Notes: generated by a model not told the origin, from the sequence alone. 64,000 bases of DNA from Rhizophagus irregularis (GCF_026210795.1 NC_089439.1:4092001-4156000), one strand, 5' to 3'; positions 12,660 through 25,300 are shown, counted from the stretch's first letter. A program made the numbers and translations.

Positions 12660-14087
12660 ATATTTACAAATAATTATGATTTCCTACCTTTATAAAAAAG
12701 TCATTATATATATTACCAATAATTTCAATAGAATTAATAATTTGCCTTATTTCAGCCAATTCTTCAGAACTAAGTTTAACTTTTACTGCTTCAACATTTC
12801 CTTCAAAATGTTTAATTTTTCTTGTACCAGGAATAACAATCATATTATCTCCCTGTGAAAAGTATATAAAACTTTATATTTAAAAAAAAAATGTTATGAT
12901 ATAAAAAATGTAATAAACATTGATATTTACCTGAGCTAGAATCCAAGATAAACAAAGTTGTCCTGGAGTTACGCCTTTCTTTTCCGCAAATCATTAAATT
13001 TATGTACAATTTCCAAATTTTTATTGAAATTTTCACCTTGAAAATGTGGAATCAATCTTCTAAAATCATCTGATTTAAAATCATCGATAGACTTATATCT
13101 TCCCTAAAAAAAATATACATATATTTGTAAATCGGTACATTTCATAAAATACAAAGACAATTTAAAAATGATAAATACTGTTAGAATCCGCGTCCAAGTG
13201 GACTATAAGCCACTATAGTGACACCTAAATCACGAAAAGCTTCCATAATTCCACTTATTTCAATATCAAGTGTCTAAGGACTATATTCAATCTTAAAAAT
13301 AATTTTAATTTTTAATACAGATTGAAAAGGGTTATTATTAGTTATGTTGAATATTAAAAATAATGTCTGTCAATATTATATATAAAAATTGAACTTACTT
13401 GAACTGCGACAATAGGATGAACTTTATAAGCACGTTGAAGAGTTTCTGCAGAACATTCAGAAAGACTAATATATTTAATTTTTCCTTCTTTAACAAGTTC
13501 TGCTAGAGCGCAAATAGTATCTTCAATGGTTTTACAAAAATCATAAATTAATAGTTCATTATTTCAATTCTTGTCAATATCATGTAAATCCTAAAATAAC
13601 TTTTTTACTTACGTATTAGGATCTACAATAAAGATCGATATAATCCACTCCAAATCTTTTTAGAGTTTTCGCAAGATTAATGAACGTATTCTGGTTTACC
13701 TGATACACTAAATTCGCCATTTGGACCTCGAACGATGCCAAAATTTGTACAAAGAAACAATTCATTATGACGATCTTTAAGAACTTTTAAAAGGAGAATT
13801 TCATTAGCTCCATTATCACAAATATCCTTTATATTTTAAATTAACAAATTCAATATATCATTTTCGTTATTCTAAGCTAAATTATTAGAAAGTTTAAATA
13901 CAAACAGCAGAATCCCAAAATGTACATCCTAAATCAATTGCTTGATTCAATACTTTAATATTTTCTTGTTTATCGGCTGAGCTGTAAGTAAGTTGTTAAA
14001 AGATTATATAATTAATGATGTTGATACTCGATACCAATTGATGAACACACCATGCCAATTACGGAAATTTTTACGCCAGTTTTACTA
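12660..14087 (-). pseudogene. Aldo-keto reductase pseudogene
   Basis: Fragments of an NADP-dependent aldo-keto reductase can be followed in order on the minus strand. They are an N-terminal KTGVKISVIGM piece near 14087, VLNQAIDLGCTFWDSA near 13960-13905, a segment with GIVRGPNGEFSVSGKPEYV near 13700, LAKTLKRFGVDYIDLY near 13680-13625, [20 protein letters not shown] near 13500, GVTIVAYSPLGRGF near 13200, KSIDDFKSDDFRRLIPHFQG near 13090-13035, GQLCLSWILAQ near 12970 and MIVIPGTRKIKHFEGNVEAV near 12840. Intact relatives read EYSPWTLD; here the Trp codon is a TAG stop (about 13277). A frameshift separates GKPEYV from INLAKTL (about 13685), and another stop follows DLYCRS. Intron-like gaps remain, so it arose from a genomic gene and not a retrocopy. 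It would not give a working enzyme. Confidence 0.8.
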
Positions 14088-14992
14088 AATTAATGAAGTA
14101 ACTTTTTTTTTTAAAAAAAAATAAAATAAAATAATTCGACTGAGGTTAATAATAATAATATATATTTTTACGAATTGAATCGTATAGTGAATTTGAGAAG
14201 TATTTATTGTTATTTATTGATGCACAAGAATCCAAAAAAGAAACCGCCAGGTAAATTTTTGGACATGGTGATGCGATCCAAAATTTGTCCATCCGGACAA
14301 TCCACCTTCAATCGGTTCGAATTCAGATAGCGAATAATTTTCTGGATGCATCATCATCCAGCATGGATAAATCTGCGTTTATTCGTTATCCATTGGTATA
14401 ATAGAGAACATCAGAGTTAAGTAATTTCCTCAACTTTGTTTTTTACAACCATCTTCAATCATTTTTTTACAGCTATTTAAAAAAACCGCAAGTCAGAATC
14501 ACGTGATTATAATGCTGGCCAGGGCTATTAATGTTCTGCCAACACCTTTGATATCTGGATATCCGTAGTCGGATGTAACGTACGGATAGTATGACTAGCC
14601 CCAGCAAATCGCATATTCTAATTAAGTTATAAAATTCATATTTATTATTTTTTTAACTACAATTCCAAAGTAATTTATCAAAGAGTAATAATAGAAAAAA
14701 ATCCTAAAAAAGAATAGTCAGATTTAAAGGTAGGATAAGTCTGGGATAAAATATGGATTTATGACAAAAGTATATTACATAATTGGATCAATTTAAATTC
14801 TCCCTTTATTAATGCATTCCAGTTAATTTTTTATAGTGATGATAATAAAAATCTTATTTTCAGAAGTAAAAGACAAATATTATGATAGAAAAAAAAATGG
14901 TATATTTTACCTTAGATTTCTTTGTTTGTTTGCTTTTTGTAATGTTTTTTACAGGGCTTAATAAAGAAATGCGTGTTACCAATTAAAAAATC

Positions 14993-15543
14993 CGCAGTAA
15001 TTGAGGACCCAGCAGAAATACATATATAAGGGTCAGGTGGCGAAAATTTTTTTTACTGTACACATAATTGACACCTGATATTGAAAATCACAAAAATTAA
15101 GCAAATAAAATTTCAGACATTAAGTTATAAATTATTTTATCATGAATTCTATATTATTTATAAAACCAAATACTAATGTGAAAAAATGGAATTTATTCTA
15201 ATTTATCATTTTTTCAATAATATTTTTCTAAAATTTCACTTTTTAACCCTTAGAAATTTCTTTCAATTAATACTAAATATTACGATGCGGTTAACGTACA
15301 GTAAATATATTATATATAGATTATCCAAAAATATGTAAACTAATTTTTACATGTAAAAATTTTGATAAAAAATACGCAATCTTGATGAGGACCTAACTAT
15401 GGGTGAAAAATTCTTAAATTGTACGCAAATCAAAACTTTACTCCGTCTAATTCCACTATGATGGACGATTGGTCGATTGGTCGATTGGACGATGCATCTG
15501 TGCACCTACCCCTGTATATATATTTCTGGGTCCTAGTAATTGA
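14993..15543. repeat. Inverted-repeat segment upstream of BTB-TLDc gene A
   Basis: The left arm (about 14993-15039) and the right arm (about 15502-15541) are imperfect inverted copies carrying TGGGTCCT and ATATATATTTCT. A related segment, starting ATTGTACGCAAA, occurs at 15417-15545 and again at 21957-22045 upstream of gene B, and a CCGCAGTAATT end recurs near 22612. This may be a decayed inverted-repeat transposon or a co-duplicated upstream region. No clear target duplication was found. The rest of 14088-15635 holds no recognised gene. Confidence 0.4.
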
Positions 15544-15635
15544 AGTAAATATGGTATTTGATCAACATGAAGCTATGATAAATATGTTCAAGTTCCAAAC
15601 TTGAAATTTTGCGCCTTCTTTCTTAAAAAAAAAAA

Positions 15636-17120
15636 ATGACGGCTTCAAAATTTTTGACAGAATTATCCAACGATTACAAAAAGCTTTTTGAAGAAGAAAT
15701 AGGATATGACGTTATTATTTATGCTGGAGAAGAACCGAATGTAAAAGAAATTCATGCTCATTCAAATATTTTGTGTATCAGGTCTCAATATTTTCGTACT
15801 GCATTTTCTAATGAATGGGCTGAAAAAAAAGATGGAAAATTTATTTTAAGGAAACCAAATATTTTACCTCACTTATTTAATATCATTCTAAGGTAATGTA
15901 TAATTATAAAAAAATTTTAAAATTTTTATTTGATATTTATTTAACATTATATTTATTTACAATTATTAAAAATTAGATTTATTTATTATGGAAATATTGA
16001 ATTGAAAGATTTACAAGGATCAGATGTTTTAAAACTATTAATTGCAGTAGATGAACTTAATATTCAACAATTAATTTCTCATATTCAAGAATATTTGATT
16101 GAGCATCAGACTGAATTTTTAAATCAAAATCCTGCTGGTATTCTAGAAACTGTTTATCAACATGAAACTTTCACAGATTTATGGAATTTTTGTCTTGAAA
16201 AAATTTGTGAAGAACCCGAAATTTTATTTAATTCTGATAAATTTATTAATTTAAAGGCTCCTTTATTGGAATTATTATTAAAACGAGATGACTTAAATAT
16301 GGATGAAATTAAAATTTGGGAAAACTTATTGAAATGGTGCTTTGCTCAACAAAATATGATTGATGATCCAACAAAGTGGAGCAAAGACGAAGTTACAAAG
16401 ATTGAAAGATCATTACACAGATTTATTCCTCTAATTAGATTTTATGATATCAAACCTGCAGATTTCTTTTATAAAGTTTATTGTTATAAGGAAACCTTAC
16501 CTCAAGATTTAATTCACAATCTTTTAGAATTTCATATAGTTCCTAACATGAAACCTAAAATTAATGTACCACCTTCAAGAAAACCAAATTTAAAAGTTAA
16601 ACTTGATTCAAATTTAATTGAATCAAAACACATTCCTTTATTTGCTTCATGGATTGATAAAAAAGATACCTCTTATAGTGTAAATGGTATCCCTTATGAA
16701 TTTAAGTTATTATATCGTTCAAGTAGAGATGGGTTTAGCGCTACATCATTTCACAAAAATTGTGATAATAAAGGAGCTACTATTTGGATGGCAAAAATTC
16801 AAGGTTCAACTCAATTAATTGGAGGATACAATCCACTTGATTGGAATAGAAGTGGTAACTACAAAAATACTTTAGATAGTTTTCTATTTAATTTCCCAGA
16901 TGGAAAAGACATTTCCACTGCAAAATTAGGATATGTTAACTATGCAAATTGTGCTATTTGCTGCAGTAGTAATCAAGGTCCTAGTATGGGTAATTTAGAT
17001 TGCAAAAGTTCTAATAGTAATTGGGAATTTCATACTGATTGGAGTGGTTACCCTAACATAAATATTCCAGAAACTTTTACAGTGGATTGTTATGAAGTAT
17101 TCCAAGTAATAAGATGCTAA
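15636..17120 (+). CDS. BTB-BACK-TLDc domain protein (copy A)
   Basis: A 466-residue protein in two exons, 15636-15892 and 15977-17120, joined by a phase-2 GT-AG intron that splits the Arg codon after LFNIIL. The N-terminal BTB domain (about residues 20-110, with YDVIIYAGEE and RSQYFRTAFS) is a dimerisation fold that in other proteins recruits Cullin-3. The BACK region follows (about 115-240, with LLIAVDEL, LLLKRDDL and WENLLKWCF). The TLDc domain is C-terminal (about 300-466, with LLYRSSRDGF, CDNKGATI and GGYNPLDW). TLDc proteins such as OXR1 are tied to oxidative-stress resistance and V-ATPase regulation, so a role here is inferred only. This copy is the most diverged of the six in the window. 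It has one extra N-terminal codon and lacks the promoter block shared by the others. Confidence 0.88.
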
Positions 17121-17252
17121 AATATAATTATAAAATTTGATTTTAACAAGAAAGAATTTTTTATTAGATAAAATTTTCTTTTCAAATTAGTAAATATCAA
17201 AATTTTTTTCACTAAAATTTATATATTATTGTATTGGCGATTTCTATTTGTA

Positions 17253-17527
17253 CACGGGGTGTTCAAACACGGGTTTCCAAAAAAGTAAATTTCCTATGCT
17301 GATCATTTAATGTTGGGCAGAATTAAATTTAACGAAAACAGGAAAAAAAAGAATTTGTTAAATAATCAAAATTGGCATTCAAAATCAAACTTTCACGCTT
17401 TAAGTAAACTTGCAGAACAGACAAAAATACACATACTTCATGTTCCTTTTAAAATTATAATTATTAAAAAATTTTTTTTACATAACTTTTTAATAAAGTC
17501 ACGTGATACGCGTATGAACACCCCGTG
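17253..17527. mobile_element. TA-flanked MITE (Tc1/mariner-like), 275 bp, inside the F-box gene 3' end
   Basis: Perfect 13-bp terminal inverted repeats, CACGGGGTGTTCA and TGAACACCCCGTG, are flanked by TA on both sides, the target duplication of Tc1/mariner elements. No transposase. It lies between two converging genes, and its right part supplies the last codons and the stop of the F-box reading frame on the minus strand. Confidence 0.8.
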
Positions 17528-18492
17528 TAAATTAAGAAATTCTCAATATAAAATTCTTTTAAATTTCTTCCATTATTTTCCAAGAATTTAATTAAATAAT
17601 CATTTCTTGGAGATACTTCAATGAATTTTAATAATTGTAATTGAGAAAAAGTAATATATTGTAATTTTTTGAAATCTTCAAAACAATCATTATTGAAAAA
17701 TGCTAGTCTAAGTTCTTTTAAATTTGTAAGTTTAGCAATAAATGATAATGACATATAATGATTTCTTCCACAAATAAGTAAGTTGTCCAAGGTATCAGGA
17801 AGTTTTTCTAACAAAATTAAGTCTTTCAATTCTTTATTACTAACATGTGTTATTTCCAATTCTTTTAAATTTTTCTGTGTAGAAATCAAATCTGTTAATC
17901 CATTTGAAATGTCTTTTTCAAAAGATAATTTTAATCTTTGTATATTGTGACATATTTCAGATAACTGAGTAAAAAATTCAGTATTAAGATTTGGATAACA
18001 ACATAATTCTGAAAGATTTTTTAAACAATCTTTTGCTTCAGGATATGATGTAAAAGCTGTTGAAAGTCTGCTTGTTGTAATGTATAATTCTTTTAAAGAA
18101 AAATTCTGACTCATGAGTAATTTTAATATTTCTTGTGACACTACATGTGTCTTATTTTTTAAATTGTGATATGGAAAAGGTAGTTGCTTTTTAATAAGCT
18201 TTCTAATATTACAATTTATATCATCAATTGATAAAAATTTACAAAATGATGCATAATTAAACATTGGAGGTTTGGAATTTAATATTGAAATTCCATTCTC
18301 ATGTAAAATTTTTTTTGATTCATTTGGAAGACAAGTGAATAAAGTGTTATAATTTATAATATCCGTCCATAAAATCCTGACAGAAATTTCACACCAAAGG
18401 CGATTGACTAATAAGCAAGAATATAAAGTATTTTTATCTTTTTCTAAGTGTTCAAAAATTTCGATAAGATAATCAACATAAAATTGTGGCAT
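17464..18492 (-). CDS. F-box-like protein with transposon-derived C-terminus
   Basis: A single-exon frame of 342 codons. The N-terminal 45 residues (YLIEIFEHLEKD...YSCLLVNRLWCEISVRILW) match the F-box pattern of Rhizophagus proteins. That segment binds Skp1 in SCF ubiquitin ligases, and the rest is leucine-rich and selects the substrate. The middle (residues about 120-310) has Leu-rich spacing such as LKELEIT and LKELRLAF, consistent with LRR-like repeats. The last 22 or so residues after NFLI are encoded by the right end of an inserted TA-flanked MITE. Removing the insert would give NFLIYK and then a stop, so the frame was already short. Family members I know of are usually longer (about 450-550 residues), so this is probably a truncated gene or young pseudogene. 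Confidence 0.6.
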   Translation of the reverse strand: MPQFYVDYLIEIFEHLEKDKNTLYSCLLVNRLWCEISVRILWTDIINYNTLFTCLPNESKKILHENGISILNSKPPMFNYASFCKFLSIDDINCNIRKLIKKQLPFPYHNLKNKTHVVSQEILKLLMSQNFSLKELYITTSRLSTAFTSYPEAKDCLKNLSELCCYPNLNTEFFTQLSEICHNIQRLKLSFEKDISNGLTDLISTQKNLKELEITHVSNKELKDLILLEKLPDTLDNLLICGRNHYMSLSFIAKLTNLKELRLAFFNNDCFEDFKKLQYITFSQLQLLKFIEVSPRNDYLIKFLENNGRNLKEFYIENFLIYTGCSYAYHVTLLKSYVKKIF

Positions 18493-21400
18493 TTTAACGA
18501 ATATAGGGTTTAAGTAGTATACTGTATATGGCGTACATATTACAATTTACATATTTATTTATTTGTCATCGGCTACACAATTTTTTTTATTTTTTTTCAT
18601 TGGCTACACAATAGATTTCTAGAAGCCGGATAAATTTGGATTGATTATCCGGTTTTGCACGTAAGTTTACCAAAATTTGCCGCAGCCGCAGTAAATTTGC
18701 GATTAATTCAATATTATATTGGTCCACATTTGCAATTCAACATAAAATATCAATTTTGAAAGTGATATATTGTGAGAAAGTTGTTTTTTAAAGATGCATA
18801 TTCAAATGCATTTAATATTTTTTTTTGTAGTAATTTTAAAAAAGAAATTCTTCCATGCACGTTAGAATAAGAATATAATTAATTAACTCTTGATCGTGAA
18901 GTACGCCCTTATCAGAAATACCTAAAACTATTACAAAGAAATGGAGATGAAATGTATGGTCAAAGTTTGTAAAAATGAAGTATTTGAGTTATGAATAATT
19001 TTAATATTTCTTGTGATTTTATATTATACTAATATTTAAACTTTGTGATGAAATGGATTTTGATTTTTAGGAAGTAACTCGAAATTGTAATAAACTTTTT
19101 CAGCTTGGTAATAAAAATTCTTTATTTGAATAAAAAAAAAAAGAACTCTAAAATGTTATAAAAATATTGTATAAATCGTTTAAAGTAATTTTATTTATTA
19201 TAAATAATCGTTAATCAATAATTTTTATCATATACCTATTTATAAGAAAATATAATATTAATTAATGTTAAACTATTAAAATTCCTTTTTAAAATTTATT
19301 ATTAATTGACTCTAAATTCTTAATATTGTGTCTTAAATATATAAAATATTTATATATTCAAATATAAATTATTCGCCTCAGAAAACAGTTTTCTATTAAA
19401 AGTTAAAATTGTATAGATAGAAAAAATACTTCATGGCAAAAGGGTATAAAATAGGAAAATTTTCTTTTCTTTCTTTCCATCATGTGAATGGATTTGCTTT
19501 CTAAGTCAAATTCTTCTTGATCTAGATTAGATATTCAGTAGCCTCAGCACACACAGGAGGAGTGGGTTTCTTTAACATAATTAATATTGAGTATACTATA
19601 TTATTACTAGCTCCTATATTTGATTCATTTTTCTGTAACCTTTTTGGAATCAGATATAAAGGATAACCTCTTTATTCTAAGGTCTAAAAGGCTATAAAGA
19701 ATTAAATTTGGATCTTGGAGATGTTTAGCATTGATGAGACTTACTGTATACTGCACTACATGTATGGAGTTGATAAGTTACAAAAGTAGAGTGTGAAGTG
19801 TGAACCAAAATTTATTATGCCCTATTAAAATAATCATGGTTGCAATTTATCATAATTTATTTTGACTAGGTTATGGATATTATTTTACACTTACGAATAA
19901 AAAAAAGATCATAACTTTATATTCTATTCTATTTATACTTTCTTAATATACATTGCTCAATGTCCAATTGTCCATTACATCTATTAAATATTATAAATAA
20001 CTAGTTTTGATACATAACAATCTGAAAAGTTATCAAACTTTTCATTTCTAATTCTATTGTTTTCTCTTTTTATTTTATTGCAATAAAACGTTACTAAAAG
20101 TGGCAGAATCAACTGTAAATTATTTGTAATTTTAATACCACTAAGTTATATTATTTGATGAATATCTGGGTTTACTTGGCAATTTGCATGTAGATTTAAT
20201 CAATAAAGGTAAGGGTTTTTTTTCGGACACACTAAGACCATATCTCAATTAGGGATGGCAACGGTGATTTCTTCTATAATTTTTAACAAAGTGATTCGGA
20301 TTAAAACATAATTAAGATTATAAATATCCTGTAATTAATATTAAAATATGTAATGAAACTTTATTCTTATTACATTAAATTTCAATTTCATTTAATGGAA
20401 TTTAAAAAATTTTATTAACAAAATCGTCCAGAAATACACCAACAATCACCATCTGTACTTAGAACAAATTCGTTAGCTATCTATTATTTATGGTTTCAAA
20501 AATATTATTTTAATCTATTAATTTAAACTACTGACTTTTGCTTATTTATGAGCTCAGTTTATATTATACTGTAGTATTGATTTTTTAAATTGAAATTTAG
20601 AATATAAAAATATCATTGAGTAAATTAAATTATAAGGGTATTACTAAATATCACCACCACCAGTGGTGAATTTAAGATGTAATGCCGGCCAGTGTTTTAT
20701 TAGATTTTTAATAATTCTAGTATGGTGACAATCACCGCTGATGAGCTTTAGCATTAAAATTTTATAAAGGATAAAATAAAACACTTAAATTAAAAATTTC
20801 CAATTTTTAAAATATTTATTGCTCTAACCTTAATGTTTAAATAAATAAATGAAATTTAATTTATAAGATAATATACAAAATAACGAATTTTTATCAAAGT
20901 TATAAAATGATGGTGATCTGTACATCCACCGCTTTCCTGATATGTAGGTTTGATGGTCAACAAATCTGAAATGCGTTTACGTTTTGCAGCTAAAAAGATT
21001 TAATTTTTTCAAAAAAAAAATTACAAAAAGAGGTATGTAGTTTTGTAGTCAGTGAACCCTGCAACAAAGAGTATTATAAATCATGGCAAATATCTAATAA
21101 ACTGTAGAAATTAACTACTAACATACATGAGCGACTGTCCACCGATAAAAATCCATATACGAATCGTTTGATCGCGGTCATGAATATTTGATTATTTTTA
21201 AAGAATAAATACAGTCCATCGTTTGATTGAGAATTATTAGAAATAATAATTTCTTTCTTTTTTATTTTTTAAAGATATTTATAGCAATTTATTTGTGATT
21301 GTACCACATACGCCAGATAGAGTGAATGATACGCGTATAGCCGCGCACGTTATATCGTAAAATTTATTATTTTTATTTATCAACTGGAATTATCAAAAAC

Positions 21401-21954
21401 TTAAAAATAAAATATTGCCTCGCAATTAAGTATTAAGCAAGACTTTTCTTGGCGGCATAATTAAGTAAAAGTAACCTAAACCAAGCACACTAATTTTTTC
21501 TCATATATAAGAAGCTTTCTCATTTTAATCGTTTCATTATAAATTTATTGTAATAATTTTCTTATTTTACTATATTATTTTAAGAAAATTAATGTCAAGC
21601 GTAATTTTAGGTTATAAAAGTCTCGAATAATAATCAATATAAAAAACGGTATATTAAATTCAGGATCTTTACCATATAATTAATTAAAATATTTTTAACT
21701 GTTCTTTTGATTTATATATATACAGTAATTTCTATATAAATAGGAAACATAGAACGTCTACATTCAGTTATCAAATAATAATAATTTAATTTGTACTTAA
21801 ACAAATTAGTTTTTTAGAAGCAATCAGCCAATCACTTTATAAGAATTATTTGCGTCTAACTAATATATGGATTCATCTGTTGTTAATTAAATTATACTTT
21901 AAGCATTAAATTTAGTTTTGTTCAAAAATTGGAAATCAGTTAAAAAATCCATAA
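18493..21954. other. Long intergenic AT-rich region
   Basis: No gene recognised. A TAGGGATGGCAACGG sequence near 20252 looks like a hAT-type end, but I could not find a matching right end. The short phrase GGCTACACAAT is duplicated near 18572 and 18603. Confidence 0.4.
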
Positions 21955-22428
21955 ATTGTACGCAAACCAAAATCTAACCCTGTAGAAAATTTCTATGATG
22001 GTGACGCAATAATGCACCCTATCTCTACATATATACTTCGGGTCCTGTTTTGCGTCTATTTTACTTTTTAGTACTTTTAATACAAATGTTTGAAGCAACT
22101 AGAAAAATATATTGATAGGTTTATTTGGTAAGTAATGTTATTTAATTGCATATTTCAATTGGTATTTTTTAAATATAAAGGTTTATTTAAATTTGCATAT
22201 TTTTAATAAAAATTTGGCAGATGATCTATGTATAATATACGCACAATATTTCAACTCATCATCTCACTTTGAATAATATTTGTCATATTGGACCAACTAA
22301 TGTATCAGTTGAAGAAAATATATTGAAGCTATTGAGAAATGAAAAACAGTATTATATGGTTATTTTGGTCGAAAAGACAATTGAAAAAATACAATAGCAA
22401 TATTTTTTTGCTTTTAATAACAGATAAT

Positions 22429-22471
22429 ATTTTTATTTTTATTTTTATTTTTATTTTTATTTTTTATTTTT
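22429..22471. repeat. (ATTTTT)n simple repeat
   Basis: About seven consecutive units of ATTTTT with one expanded unit at the end. It lies in the non-coding region upstream of gene B. Confidence 0.9.
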
Positions 22472-22651
22472 AATATGTAGACGAGAACTGAGGTTTGATA
22501 AAATTAATGTTTGATCAACCATCACACGATAATAAAGCCAAGTAATTGCCTAATTGGTTGCTTACTATTTGGAGTTAGGTGTAAATTTTGCGTACTGGCC
22601 GGTCCTTTCAAAACCGCAGTAATTAAAAATCTTATTTCCAGTTTAATACAA

Positions 22652-22677
22652 GATCATCATAAACAAATATAAATAAT
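22652..22677 (+). promoter_or_regulatory. Shared core promoter block, gene B
   Basis: GATCATCATAAA followed by TATAAATAA, ending 57 nt before the ATG. The same arrangement precedes genes C, D, E and F, so it is likely the TATA region of this family. Confidence 0.55.
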
Positions 22678-22733
22678 GATTCTCCCTAAACTTTAAACTT
22701 CTATTACTTTTTCCGACTATTTATTGAAAAACA

Positions 22734-24191
22734 ATGTCATCAAAATTTTGGGCAGAGTTGTCTAACGATTACGAGAAACTTTTTGAAACTGAAATTGGAT
22801 ATGATGTTATTATTTATGCCGGGGAAGAACCAAATGTCAAAGAAATTCATTCTCATTCAAATATTTTGTGCATTAGGTCCCAATACTTTCGTTCTGCATT
22901 TTCTAATGAATGGGCTGAAAAAAGAGATGGAAAATTTATATTCAGAAAACCGAATATTTCGCCACAATTATTTAATATCATTCTTAGGTAATTTATAATA
23001 ATTTTTTTTATTAATAAAATATAATCAATATTTCTAATTATTATTATATTTAGGTTTATTTATTGTGGAAATATTGAATTAGAAAAATTACAAGGTTCCG
23101 ACGTATTGAAATTATTGGTAGCAGTTGACGAGCTCAACATCAATTCATTGATTTCACATATTCAAGAATTTTTGATTGATCATCAAACTGAATTTTTACA
23201 ACAAAATCCAACTGAAATCCTTGAAACCGTTTATCAACATGAAACATTTACGGATTTATGGGATTTCTATCTTGAAAAAGTTTGTATAGAACCTGAAATT
23301 TTATTTAATTCTGAAAAATTCAATAATTTAAAAGCTCCATTATTAGAATTATTGTTAAAAAGGGATGATTTGAATTTAGATGAAGTTGAAATTTGGGAGA
23401 ATTTGCTGAAATGGTGTTCTGTTCGTCAAAATATAGAGAATGATTTAACAAAATGGAGCAGAGAAGATATTGCAAATATTGAAAGAGAATTGCACAATTT
23501 TGTTCCTTTAATTCGATTTTATGATATTGAACCTGTAGACTTCTTCTATAAAGTTTATTGTTATAAAGATATTTTACCACAAGATTTAATTCATGATCTT
23601 TTGGAATTTCATATAGTACCTAATGTGAAATCTAAGGCTAATTTACCATCTTCAAGAAAATCAAATCAAATTAATTCAACTTTAATTGAACCAAGGCATA
23701 TTCCTGTTTTTGCTTCATGGATTAATAAAAAAGATTCTTCTCATTATAATAAAAAAGATACTCCTTATAATTTTAATTTATTATATCGTTCAAGTCGAGA
23801 TGGAATTGGTACTAGCTCTTTTCACAGAAATTGTGATGATAAAGGAGCTACCATTTTTATAGCAAAAATTAAAGATTCGACACAATTAATTGGAGGGTAT
23901 AATCCACTTGATTGGAATGGAAGTAAATGGAAAACTACAGCAGATAGTTTTTTATTTAATTTTATAGATAGGAAAAACGTTTCTACTGGAAAAGTAAGCT
24001 ATATTAATAAACAAGCTCAAGCTATTTATTGTAGTAATACTTGGGGGCCAACTATGGGTAATTTATACTGTAATCATGATAATAAGTGGTATTATGATAT
24101 TTATTCTGATGGTGAGCGCTATCCAAATATAGGAATCCCAAAAAAATTTGAAGTAGTAGATTATGAAGTATTTCAGATAGTTAAAAAATAA
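22734..24191 (+). CDS. BTB-BACK-TLDc domain protein (copy B)
   Basis: 463 residues in exons 22734-22987 and 23054-24191, with the phase-2 intron at the same Arg codon as every other copy. The BTB part carries YDVIIYAGEE and RSQYFRSAFS. The BACK part carries LLVAVDEL and IWENLLKWCS. The TLDc part carries LLYRSSRDGI, CDDKGATI and GGYNPLDW. Domain boundaries are about 18-108, 113-238 and 300-463. It is very close to copies C, E and F by eye, which points to recent duplication. A 598-bp TA-flanked element sits in its 3' flank. The function is inferred from the family: Cullin-3 adaptor-like BTB combined with a stress-related TLDc domain. Confidence 0.9.
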
Positions 24192-24658
24192 TTAATTATT
24201 ACTAAATCATACCATGGTGTAATTGACACTAATTATTGTTATTATTTTATTTGTATGTTACTTATTTTTCATTAATAATTCAGCAAATCTTATTCTGCTA
24301 ATATAATAATTGTATTTCACATAATAGCATTTAATGCCTAAGCAGGAACTTTATGTATATTTTATATGGTTTGCTATATTTGCAGTACAATAAAAAAATC
24401 ATAGTCAGATCTTTTTTTTCTTGATCATTTATGGAGAGTTTAGCAATTATAATTAGCATAGCTGTTTATCTATGCATAGAAGTTTTGTGAAAACACAGAG
24501 AATAATTATAAACAATAATAAATTATTACTCCATTATTCAAAAAACATAAGTTTCCAAAACTGACTTTTATTGTAAGAAATTAAATAATTACTTGAAATT
24601 GCATACTATATTTATTTTTATCAACAAATTTGTTTATACACTAATATTAGTACTCTTA

Positions 24659-25256
24659 CCCTATAAAAAATAAATGTCCAGAGAATGTCTACGAAAACGT
24701 CTGGAAACTGTCCAGAATAAATCTGGCATGTCCAGAAATTGTCCAGAAAATGTCTATTTTTTGCTACAGGTTTGATACTTAAAATTTTGACATATCCGGA
24801 ATTTGTCCAGAATTTGTCCAGTATAAAATTTTGGACAAATTCTGGACAGATAAACCAGGACAAATTCCAGATATAGTAAAAATTCAGAAAGGACATGAAA
24901 AAATTCTGGACGCTACTTCCAAAAAAGGATAAATTAATTTGTAAAAAAAATGCAAAAAGCACAAAACTGACATTCATAACCTTCTTTGTCATACTAATTA
25001 AATTTGCTGAGCACTATATATCTATGATATAAAACTTTAAATTAAGAGCAACTATAATGATTGTTACATATATATTGATCATCTTTTATGACAAATTTTA
25101 TGAAAAAATAATTTTTGGACAAATTCTGGACAAAATGAGTGTCCGGAAACAAGTGTGTTTTCGGAACAATTTCTGGACATGGTACCTAGACATTTTCTGG
25201 ACAATTATTTAGACAAAATTTCTGGACAATTTCTGGACACTTATTTTTTATAGGAC
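24659..25256. mobile_element. TA-flanked inverted-repeat element rich in TGTCCAGA motifs, 598 bp
   Basis: The ends read CCCTATAAAAAATAAATG and, inverted, GTCCTATAAAAAATAAGTG, with TA on both sides. Both halves are packed with TGTCCAGA or TCTGGACA (more than a dozen copies and near-copies), so the element is a degenerate long inverted repeat. A paralogous empty site is visible at about 27147-27160 (TTACTCTTATAAAA), where the same flanks meet without the element. That confirms the boundaries and the TA duplication. The frame antisense to it has no protein signature. Confidence 0.8.
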
Positions 25257-25300
25257 TATAAAGAAAACACTAAATGCTTACCCTAATTTTAGGAGGTGAT

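Noticed and set aside
17310-17591. 93-codon frame on the plus strand
   Set aside because: It is inside and downstream of the TA-flanked MITE, antisense to the F-box gene end.
20252-20960. hAT element starting TAGGGATGGCAACGG
   Set aside because: The left end looks plausible, but no inverted right end or 8-bp duplication could be found.
24621-24992. 123-codon frame on the minus strand
   Set aside because: It lies across the TGTCCAGA element and its flank; the residues follow from the repeated octamer and match no family.
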